Shown here: positions 57,679 to 64,000 of the stretch, in pieces
How the letters are laid out: each line of letters starts with the position of its first letter
Position numbering within the stretch: the stretch's first letter is position 1
The notes under the pieces: generated by a model
What the model saw: only the letters and a program-made list of their open reading frames with translations
Told to the model about the DNA's origin: nothing
Database searches by the model: none
Made by a program: the position numbers and the translations under genes
Assembly (NCBI GenBank): GCA_017439185.1
Contig: JAFRTM010000022.1
Location: 1-64,000, forward strand
Origin: Bacteroidales bacterium
GTDB lineage: Bacteria > Bacteroidota > Bacteroidia > Bacteroidales > P3
Reading direction: 5' to 3'
DNA: 64,000 bases

Positions 57679-60090
57679 TTACTTTCTTTTATGTGAACCA
57701 GCTTCTGTAATTCTTTTTATGTAATTTTGTTTCTTTTTCCCAACCTTTTGAAGTTCTTTTTCTAGTTTTTCATTCCTATTTTCCTGTTCTTCATGTTTGG
57801 TTTTTATATCCTCATAACGCTCAATCATCTTTTCGGCAGTAGGAATTAATTTGTATCCTTTACTTTGTATCTCTTTGGCAAGTTTCACAAAATCATCCAA
57901 ATCCTTCTCTGAACCCGACTCTGCCTTTTCCATAACCTTATTTGATTCATCATAATCGCACTCATTAGAGAACACATCTTCTTGGGTCATTAGGTTGTGT
58001 ATTTCTTTCTTCAGATCCCTTTTCAGTCTAGGTAGTTCTTTCCCTCTCAAATCCACACCTACATCAATTAACAATTTAATTCCATCCCAATTTTGATTTA
58101 CTGCCTCCGCTAAAAATGGATTCCCTAAAAGATTAATTATTGCCTTGTTTGAAGAGTCAAACAACCCAATCTCAGATAACAATGCAACAAGAACTTTTGG
58201 TTTTGATACTACTGAACTATAAAGTTTAAGGTCCTTAGCACATCGCAATGCGCGACTTGAGTTTGTCACAAGATAAGCATTTCCAGACAACATTTTTTTG
58301 TTGGTTTCCAGAATACTCTTATTTAGTTCCCTAGCCATCAAATACAGTTCGGCATCTGTTTTTGCAATTCGCCAATTTTCCTCACTCGTTCTATATGCAG
58401 CCTTGGGTGTTTTTAAAGTCTCTTCATAAATCAACTGAGTCAATCTATCACAGTCCGTTTCGTTGATATTCACGTTATTAATAATCTCATCATCTCCTAT
58501 AACAATTCCCTTGGGCAACCTTTCTTCCATTACTTCAATCATAAAATCATATGAATCGTCAGGTTCGTATACATTCTGCATATAAGTAGAAAATGACTCA
58601 ACTGAATAGTCTTGATCATTCCGAAGAGCCCTAATATAATAGTCTATTACAAAAACATTAGATAATTTTTCATAAACTATAACCTCATCTATTGAAATAA
58701 AGGCGTTTCTAAAATAATTATAGTTTCTTCTGGCGAAACTGGCGTGAACAACAACTTCTTCAACAACACTTCTAGGAATGTACACCTTACAGCCATTATT
58801 CAACAACTCTTTCAGAAGAATCGAATATATTTCACTATATGTGCCGTATTTAACCAAACAATTAAGGACAAAATCTGTATCCAATATATATATTTTATCC
58901 GCGAATGTTTTTTTCTGGAATCCAGCCAACATTGGATCCAATCTCATTATCTGTGTTCCAATAAAAGCTCTCGCCCATAATAGCACTGTCTGAAATTGTT
59001 CATTGGTTGGCTCACTTAATATTTCACCTAAGCCATAGACCAAACAATCACCCAGCTCTGGTTGAAGACCATCAGTTAACAGATCTACTAATTCTTTTTG
59101 CCGCACCATACTGGGAACTATGCTATCTTCACTGATGGCCAAATCTTGACCATAATATTTGAAGAACAACTTAAATGTTTTTTGTATATTGTTCCACATC
59201 AAACCTTCTTCGCCTTCACTCAAAGGTATTCCTACTGCAAGATCTCGAACTCTTGTAATTACATCACTTATTAAAGCATTTGTACATTGTTCTAAATGAG
59301 AAACACCTTCCATCATTTTCGACTTCGCGCTCTTAGAGGCTGTGTAATTTTCTCCTGTACAATTAATAAGATTATCTTTTTTCAGCCTTTCTAACGACGC
59401 CCTTACTTGTGATTCATCAAGAATCCGTCCAAATTCCTTGTGAAATTCATCAACTATTTCACCTTTGGATAAACCATCCTGATGAATTGAGATTAGTGCT
59501 AATAAAGATTTATCAAACAACGATTTCTTTTGAGTATTATCTTTAAGTTTCGGAGAAAGAGAAAACATTAGCGTGCTTTTGATCATTGAGTTAGCGAGTA
59601 AACTTTCTCCTTCTTCGGAAAAAAAATCTCTTTTTAAAAAGTCATTTTCTATTTGCGTCTTAATATCAGGGAAATATCTTTTAATAATCTCTTCGTGTTG
59701 ACTCATGACGGAAACGAATGTTGACAAATCGTATATCTGTAATGTTTTAGAATTATCCAATCTGAATTTAGTCTCTAGTCCCTTAATATTATTAACAGGC
59801 CGGGAGGTCACAAATACTAATTCATCAAATTCAACTTCGTTATTATTCAGTTTTTTTAATGTTTTTTGAATTTTGGCATTTGTGTCTTTTTGCATAGTAA
59901 ACTGGAACACGCGAGTTGTTCGTGACTCATCTATATATATGTCAGAGCTTATAGCGTCAATACCATCATCTTTAAACCCTCCTACTTTTTTTAAGCGAGA
60001 GAACCCATAATGTCCCATTATTTCCAAGCACAGCTGCTCGAATTTAAAGAAATCAGTATAATTACTTAATGCAAGTTCAATTATATCCAT
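57679..60090 (-). CDS. putative dual-nuclease protein: Mrr-like N-terminus, winged helix, PIN-like C-terminus
   Basis: This 803-residue protein is not one I recognise as named. Residues 1-130 look like an Mrr/type IV restriction endonuclease fold: MGHYGFSRLKKVGGFKDDGI-D (acidic DDGID at 41-45) and VFQFTMQKD, where Q-x-T replaces the usual Q/E-x-K, so activity is uncertain. Residues about 190-260 fit a winged helix (LLALISIHQDGLSKGEIVDE). Residues about 400-640 fit a PIN-like nuclease: YILDTDFVLN (Asp404/406), SVVEEVVVHA (Glu444/445), TDAELYLMA (Asp579) and AYLVTNSSRAL. The C-terminus ends in a charged coiled coil (EEQENRNEKLEKELQKVGKK). It lies between hsdS and fic in a strongly AT-rich block, suggesting acquisition as a defence gene. 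The domain calls are by pattern only. Confidence 0.6.
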   Translation of the reverse strand: MDIIELALSNYTDFFKFEQLCLEIMGHYGFSRLKKVGGFKDDGIDAISSDIYIDESRTTRVFQFTMQKDTNAKIQKTLKKLNNNEVEFDELVFVTSRPVNNIKGLETKFRLDNSKTLQIYDLSTFVSVMSQHEEIIKRYFPDIKTQIENDFLKRDFFSEEGESLLANSMIKSTLMFSLSPKLKDNTQKKSLFDKSLLALISIHQDGLSKGEIVDEFHKEFGRILDESQVRASLERLKKDNLINCTGENYTASKSAKSKMMEGVSHLEQCTNALISDVITRVRDLAVGIPLSEGEEGLMWNNIQKTFKLFFKYYGQDLAISEDSIVPSMVRQKELVDLLTDGLQPELGDCLVYGLGEILSEPTNEQFQTVLLWARAFIGTQIMRLDPMLAGFQKKTFADKIYILDTDFVLNCLVKYGTYSEIYSILLKELLNNGCKVYIPRSVVEEVVVHASFARRNYNYFRNAFISIDEVIVYEKLSNVFVIDYYIRALRNDQDYSVESFSTYMQNVYEPDDSYDFMIEVMEERLPKGIVIGDDEIINNVNINETDCDRLTQLIYEETLKTPKAAYRTSEENWRIAKTDAELYLMARELNKSILETNKKMLSGNAYLVTNSSRALRCAKDLKLYSSVVSKPKVLVALLSEIGLFDSSNKAIINLLGNPFLAEAVNQNWDGIKLLIDVGVDLRGKELPRLKRDLKKEIHNLMTQEDVFSNECDYDESNKVMEKAESGSEKDLDDFVKLAKEIQSKGYKLIPTAEKMIERYEDIKTKHEEQENRNEKLEKELQKVGKKKQNYIKRITEAGSHKRK

Positions 60091-60126
60091 ATTATTTAAT
60101 CTAATTATTATGTTTGCTATTTAATA

Positions 60127-61359
60127 TTATCCGATTTTCACTTCGCCCGACATTAGACGTGGCAGCAATGTGTCGCGCTGGGCGGAGAGAATGAGGATTT
60201 GTTTCTTATTAGTGTTTATCTTGTTAAAATAAGGTTTGACCTTCTCTACAAATTCTATCACCAATTTCTCATCTGTCGGCACAGGCCAACCCAAATCATC
60301 ATATAAAGCGGCCTTGTAGTTTAAGTTATGTATTCCGGAACTTCCATTCTCTAAATTAAAGAATTCACCTTGTTTATGCAAGTGACGAAAATAGCAATAT
60401 ACAAAGTATGTGTAGTCTTCTTTTACACGTAATAATCTACAAAAATTTGAAAACACAATAGGGTAATCGAACAATTGCTTTACTCCTTCATTAATATATG
60501 CCACTCTGCCTGTGGAGCAAGTATCCGTACCGCCAGATATTTCTAGGATAATATCTCCATTGTTCGGCTTGATTTTCTCGTATTTGCTTGGCTTTACATA
60601 TCGAAGAGGTGTTCTTGTCGCAATCCCATCATTCAAATCTGCAACATCTGCACCCCTTAGGCATCGTACAGGCATATTGCTTTCGCCTTCAGGTACCTCT
60701 GTTCCCCATTCACCACCTATTGTTTCAATAACATAATCTCCCAGTTTGCCTTCTTTCCAGGTGGGGTCGGGGTTTTCGATGAAGTAGTGGCGGAAGAGGG
60801 TTTCGGCGAGGGCTTCGAGGGTCGCGTTCTCTCGATTCAACAAATCTATCTTGTCATCCAACGAACTCAACACCCCCGCTATACGTTTCTGCTCCTCTAA
60901 CGATGGTAGAGATATAGGCATTGAGGCAAATGTTTGGGCATTTATATTACCCCTTGTCGCCCCATTATCGACTGCGCGAATCCAATCGTAATATTCTTGA
61001 GAATGAGTGTATGCTTTAAGAATATATGGGCAAACTTTCTCTGGATTCAGACTAAACTTGATAAGGAATCCTGCATACACAAGCTCACCATCCTTTCCAT
61101 CATAGAAATAAGACCTTCCTACACTCGCACCTGTTCTTGCAAATACAATATCATTGGGTTTTAAAAGGTACTCCTTTGCTTTCACATCGCCTACCGACTT
61201 CAACCCTTGCCTATTTATCGTACCATCATCATTAATATCTGTTATACGCAAATAGGTGTATTTACTGCAATCAAAATCGACTGCAGGTGCAGCAATTCCG
61301 TAATGGCCTTTACCGTCAAGTGTTAATTCTCCCAACTTATATTCTTTCCACTTGCTCAT
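60127..61359 (-). CDS. hsdS: type I restriction specificity subunit HsdS
   Basis: This protein is about 410 residues from the ATG at 61359 (MSKWKEYKLGEL); a start at 61386 would add nine residues. The two half-repeats are clear: TRD1 (TYLRITDINDDGTINR, NDIVFARTGASVGRSYFYDG) then the conserved helix ISLPSLEEQKRIAGVLSSLD and DKIDLLNRENATLEALAETL, followed by TRD2 (LRGADVADLNDGIATRTPLR, GDIILEISGGTDTCSTGRVA) and the closing ILSAQRDTLLPRLMSGEVKI. HsdS picks the bipartite DNA target for methylation and cleavage. The recognition regions are AT-rich, while the central and terminal conserved helices are GC-rich, which suggests TRD exchange. hsdM should lie nearby but is not in the window. Confidence 0.93.
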   Translation of the reverse strand: MSKWKEYKLGELTLDGKGHYGIAAPAVDFDCSKYTYLRITDINDDGTINRQGLKSVGDVKAKEYLLKPNDIVFARTGASVGRSYFYDGKDGELVYAGFLIKFSLNPEKVCPYILKAYTHSQEYYDWIRAVDNGATRGNINAQTFASMPISLPSLEEQKRIAGVLSSLDDKIDLLNRENATLEALAETLFRHYFIENPDPTWKEGKLGDYVIETIGGEWGTEVPEGESNMPVRCLRGADVADLNDGIATRTPLRYVKPSKYEKIKPNNGDIILEISGGTDTCSTGRVAYINEGVKQLFDYPIVFSNFCRLLRVKEDYTYFVYCYFRHLHKQGEFFNLENGSSGIHNLNYKAALYDDLGWPVPTDEKLVIEFVEKVKPYFNKINTNKKQILILSAQRDTLLPRLMSGEVKIG

Positions 61360-61399
61360 AGATGGTTGATTATTTTTTTCAAACATTTATAATTATAAT

Positions 61400-63130
61400 T
61401 CAATTATATTCATTGGATATTTTTTTTATAATACTTATGATGTGTTTGTAAGAATTTGGCAAATTCCTATTATTTGCATTATTTACGATATCATATAAGT
61501 TTATCGGATCTTTTATTGCATTTCTGTATTTAACAAAAAGTGCTTGAGAGTTCCTCGAAGCTACTGGAACATGTAGTTTTTCAAAAAGCATATTTCGCAA
61601 TGCTTCCGATGAAAACAGATCCATCTCAAGGTTAAACCTCATACAAATAATGTTGTATTTTTCTAAAAAACTTAATGCTTTAGTATGATTAGAATTAAGA
61701 AGAGGAAGAATGTTATTTCTATCTTCTTCTTTTGAAATTAATTTGTTTATCATTTTCAATCTTTCAGCATTGCTCGTCCATGTATTGGTATAATGGAAAA
61801 AACCATTTTTATCTCTACTTTTTTCTCTGTCATTATCTACACTATAATCAAGGAAATAATCTTTATCTACTATCCAGCAGTGCGGTATGTTCAGACCTTC
61901 CAATAAAGCAAATACGTATCTCAAATTATTCACACCGCCTAAAGATATAAATGAAATATTAGTATTTGAAAAAATAATACCATTTCTTTCACCGAGTTGC
62001 TCAATAATTTTTGAGTCTGTTGGACTTTCTGTAACAATAATGTAAGAAGAGAAAAAGATTTCGGAATTTTTAAACCCCGCAAATTTATAATAGCTGGGTT
62101 CCTCCAACCCCTCATCTGTAAAAAACGTTTTCTTTAATTGTGTGAGTTGCGTACAAAAGCCACGTTTGCTATGAGACTGTTTCCGAACTAATAAAATATT
62201 AGTATGTCCAAGCTGATCTATAATAACGGGAGAATGGGTAGAAAGAATAATCTGATTTTGGTTTGCTTTATTGTTATTAATAATACTATTAATAAATTGC
62301 CTTTGAGCATGTGGGTGTAAATTAACTTCCGGTTCCTCCAATGCAATAATATAATTAATACCCAATTGATCGGATAAATATTGATAAATGCCAATGATAA
62401 ATAAACTTTGAATTCCACTTCCGCAATAACTAATAGGAAATTCCCTTCCTTTTTCTTCAATAAAAATACCTAAAATATGCATCAAAAGTGTACTATCTAT
62501 ATCTACTGAATTTTTTATCTTTGCAGTCAGATTTGAGGATAAATAATATTTGTTAATTTCTTTGGCTATTTTATTAAATGCATGTTTAGAAATATAATCA
62601 TAAGCCTTTTTGAGTTGAGCAGAAAAGGTATCTCTTTTTTCTGACAATTTTTTCAACGATTCTTCTATGGCCTTATATACTATTGTACCACTAATTAAAG
62701 TTTCGTCATCAATGTTTTGAATGCGATTAATTGGTACTAAGATGAAATCAATATAATCCTTGAGATTACCACCATAGTTTTCATATTTTCCTATAGAAGG
62801 TTTAAATATGTAATAAACCAATTTATTATTCAAAAATTCTTGCTTAATAATTATTTGCCCATGTTCATCCTTAAATGGATCAAATTCGGGGCGATTAACA
62901 TCTGAAAATGTTATTGAAATACTTATTTTCTTTCTTGGAAGATTGCATGTATTTTTCCCTTTAATGAAATCTTCTATATTTTCATGTGGATTAAAGAATG
63001 AATCCAGCGCACTTATTACGTTTGATTTGCCTGCATTGTTTTGACCGACAATGGCAAGTATCTGATCCATGTAAAAAGTGCCATCTAATATTGACCTATA
63101 GTTTTTTATTTCAACTTTGTATATTTTCAT
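61400..63130 (-). CDS. OLD-family ATPase with TOPRIM nuclease domain
   Basis: About 576 residues from the ATG at 63130 (MKIYKVEIKNYRSIL); the frame extends to 63178 but the added residues look untranslated. The N-terminal ABC-type ATPase has LAIVGQNNAGKSNVISALDS (Walker A), a signature-like SYCGSGIQSLFIIGIY, IIALEEPEVNLHPHAQRQF (Walker B) and ILSTHSPVIIDQL (H-loop). The C-terminal TOPRIM nuclease has FSSYIIVTESPTDSKIIEQL, ISLGGVNNLRYVF and CWIVDKDYFLDYS (metal Glu, Gly-Gly, Asp-x-Asp). OLD proteins are metal-dependent nucleases used in phage defence. No UvrD-like partner (GajB) is adjacent, so it resembles a stand-alone OLD rather than Gabija. AT-rich; it precedes hsdS by 13-40 bases. Confidence 0.85.
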   Translation of the reverse strand: MKIYKVEIKNYRSILDGTFYMDQILAIVGQNNAGKSNVISALDSFFNPHENIEDFIKGKNTCNLPRKKISISITFSDVNRPEFDPFKDEHGQIIIKQEFLNNKLVYYIFKPSIGKYENYGGNLKDYIDFILVPINRIQNIDDETLISGTIVYKAIEESLKKLSEKRDTFSAQLKKAYDYISKHAFNKIAKEINKYYLSSNLTAKIKNSVDIDSTLLMHILGIFIEEKGREFPISYCGSGIQSLFIIGIYQYLSDQLGINYIIALEEPEVNLHPHAQRQFINSIINNNKANQNQIILSTHSPVIIDQLGHTNILLVRKQSHSKRGFCTQLTQLKKTFFTDEGLEEPSYYKFAGFKNSEIFFSSYIIVTESPTDSKIIEQLGERNGIIFSNTNISFISLGGVNNLRYVFALLEGLNIPHCWIVDKDYFLDYSVDNDREKSRDKNGFFHYTNTWTSNAERLKMINKLISKEEDRNNILPLLNSNHTKALSFLEKYNIICMRFNLEMDLFSSEALRNMLFEKLHVPVASRNSQALFVKYRNAIKDPINLYDIVNNANNRNLPNSYKHIISIIKKISNEYN

Positions 63131-63220
63131 TTTTCTATTGTTTCTGTAAACTTTCTCAACATTATGTGATTTAATCACCTTCGTTTCTTTTTTTATTTAT
63201 ATTCCTTCCTTTCACTCATA

Positions 63221-63355
63221 TTACAATCTGCTATATAATTCAGATAACTTGTATTCAACCTCATCTATTTGTTGCTGCTTCACACCACTACAGCTAAGCA
63301 TAGACATCATCTTCGCATTTTCAAGTTGTTTTTCCAAACTCTTTATCTGCGCCAT
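63221..63355 (-). CDS. small coiled-coil protein
   Basis: From ATG 63355 this encodes 44 residues (MAQIKSLEKQLENAKMMSML and on) that would form a coiled coil. The same frame runs upstream to a TTG at 63430, which would give 69 residues with a highly charged N-terminus (HEEERPDEKSERGEAEEERY). The ATG overlaps the stop codon of the small membrane protein gene at 63343-63486 (ATGGCGCAGATAA), a typical coupling arrangement. Function unknown. It lies between the DUF1016 gene and the OLD gene on the same strand. Confidence 0.5.
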   Translation of the reverse strand: MAQIKSLEKQLENAKMMSMLSCSGVKQQQIDEVEYKLSELYSRL

Positions 63356-63486
63356 ATATCTTTCTTCCTCCGCTTCTCCTCGTTCCGACTTTTCATCAGG
63401 TCGCTCTTCTTCATGTATACTAACATCCAAATTGTCACAAAGAGCGTCGCAGCGGCAATAATCATTGTAATAGTTCCTTTATCCAT
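63343..63486 (-). CDS. small single-pass membrane protein
   Basis: This encodes 47 residues: MDKGTITMIIAAATLFVTIW, then MLVYMKKSDLMK and a very basic tail ending KRRKKDIWRR. There is one membrane segment with the tail predicted inside. It starts 12 bases after the DUF1016 gene and overlaps the coiled-coil gene in another frame. Together they could be a frameshifted single gene (membrane anchor plus coiled coil) or two coupled genes. Tiny membrane proteins in defence operons are sometimes effectors, but nothing here proves that. Confidence 0.5.
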   Translation of the reverse strand: MDKGTITMIIAAATLFVTIWMLVYMKKSDLMKSRNEEKRRKKDIWRR

Positions 63487-63498
63487 AATCCATCTTTT

Positions 63499-64000
63499 TT
63501 ATCTCAATTCTCTTTCAATATCCTCAATGCTTGGCAGGGTGCTCTTGAAGTCGGCGGGCATCACCTTCGACATTTCAAAGCCAGAGATTCCCAACGGCTG
63601 ATTGTATCCTTCCAGAGAGTATTGTGCGAAGACATTGTCTTTGTCCTTGCATACCAGCAGCCCGATGGTGGCATTGTCGGCAGGTTTCTTCAACAGATGG
63701 TTGACACAAGAGACATAAGCACTCAATTGTCCGAGGTGTCCGGGCTCAAACGAAGTCACCTTCACCTCCACAACCACATATGCCCGCAATTCGACATTAT
63801 AAAACAGCAGGTCAAGGAACTGCTCGGTATCGCCCACCTGTAAACGATATTCTTTACCCATATAGGCAAAACCGTTGCCCAGTTCCAGCAGGAATTTGGT
63901 AATATTATGCAATAACGCCTCTTTCAATTCTTTCTCGTGATATGGCTCGGTCAACCCTGCGAAGTCAAAACAATATGGATCTTTTGTCAACTGTTGCGCC
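63499..64000 (-). CDS. DUF1016/YhcG-type PD-(D/E)xK nuclease (5' end outside window)
   Basis: The frame is open to the right edge (…AQQLTKDPYCFDFAGL), so the usual N-terminal DUF1016 DNA-binding part lies beyond 64000 and the first Met-like codon (TTG, 63990) is internal. The visible ~165 residues are the nuclease domain: LELGNGFAYMGKEYRLQVGD, FLDLLFYNVELRAYVVVEVK (Asp and Glu-Val-Lys of the PD-(D/E)xK site), FEPGHLGQLSAYVSCVNHLL, ATIGLLVCKDKDN and YNQPLGISGFEM. Such proteins accompany type I restriction loci in many bacteria, and their contribution to defence or recombination is poorly defined. The GC content is higher than in the genes that follow. Confidence 0.85.
   Translation of the reverse strand, partial: AQQLTKDPYCFDFAGLTEPYHEKELKEALLHNITKFLLELGNGFAYMGKEYRLQVGDTEQFLDLLFYNVELRAYVVVEVKVTSFEPGHLGQLSAYVSCVNHLLKKPADNATIGLLVCKDKDNVFAQYSLEGYNQPLGISGFEMSKVMPADFKSTLPSIEDIERELR

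Noticed and set aside
61400-63130. A Gabija system (GajA plus GajB).
   Set aside because: The OLD/TOPRIM protein resembles GajA, but no UvrD-like helicase gene is adjacent; HsdS and two tiny genes flank it.

Overview
The window looks like a chromosomal segment of a Bacteroidota bacterium, most likely an uncultured member of the Bacteroidales. The evidence is: several promoters with the Bacteroidota -7 element TAnnTTTG, often paired with an upstream TTTG or TTG; the gliding lipoprotein GldH; exported proteins ending in type IX secretion (T9SS) sorting domains; FISUMP-type and BspA-like surface proteins; a GH97 glycosidase; and starts with no Shine-Dalgarno-like spacing. I cannot place it to genus.

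Layout. (1) 1-2.6 kb: the 3' part of an RHS polymorphic toxin gene with a zincin-like tip, a lipoprotein that is probably its immunity protein, and a short RHS-like gene. A stretch of structured direct repeats follows (2.75-3.16 kb). (2) 3.2-17.8 kb: surface polysaccharide genes. The leftward operon 11.9->3.2 kb encodes an O-antigen ligase, a WbpB/WlbA-type dehydrogenase, a WbpE/WlbC-type aminotransferase, two GT4 glycosyltransferases and a large FAD/Fe-S dehydrogenase. A divergent pair encodes an aminotransferase and an initiating sugar-phosphate transferase, and a second leftward operon encodes Wzz, Wzy and Wzx. (3) 18-22.7 kb: housekeeping genes (a TPR protein, two identical tRNA-Lys genes, smpB, dus, aroB). 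(4) 23.2-41.4 kb: GH97, T9SS cargo, a 1,525-residue exported protein of unknown function, and a leftward run of exported surface proteins (FISUMP, FGE-like, TlpA-like, BspA-like) that contains three broken 3' gene ends. (5) 41.8-49.0 kb: a core operon holB-ricT-gldH-PBP1A-rlmN-nitroreductase. (6) 49.1-53.3 kb: manA, lepA and a secreted endonuclease/phosphatase-family protein. (7) 53.3-64 kb: a type I restriction locus read leftward that also carries Fic, OLD, DUF1016 and Mrr-like/PIN-like genes. hsdR is frameshifted, and hsdM is not in the window.

How the genes fit together. The polysaccharide genes could cover initiation, amino-sugar synthesis, glycosyl transfer, flipping, polymerisation, chain-length control and ligation. 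The last gene of the ligase operon may re-oxidise D-2-hydroxyglutarate, a known by-product of the WbpB/WbpE reaction pair; this is an inference. The T9SS cargo and GldH point to a T9SS/gliding-type export system encoded elsewhere. The restriction locus is a small defence island: four accessory genes, three of them probable nucleases, sit among hsdS and hsdR, and AT-rich sequence alternates with GC-rich core segments, which suggests transfer.

The best candidates for something undescribed are the fused Mrr-like/winged-helix/PIN-like protein (57.7-60.1 kb), the proposed link between polysaccharide synthesis and D-2-hydroxyglutarate recycling, the 14-bp repeats inside the O-antigen ligase gene, and two interspersed repeat families in intergenic regions.
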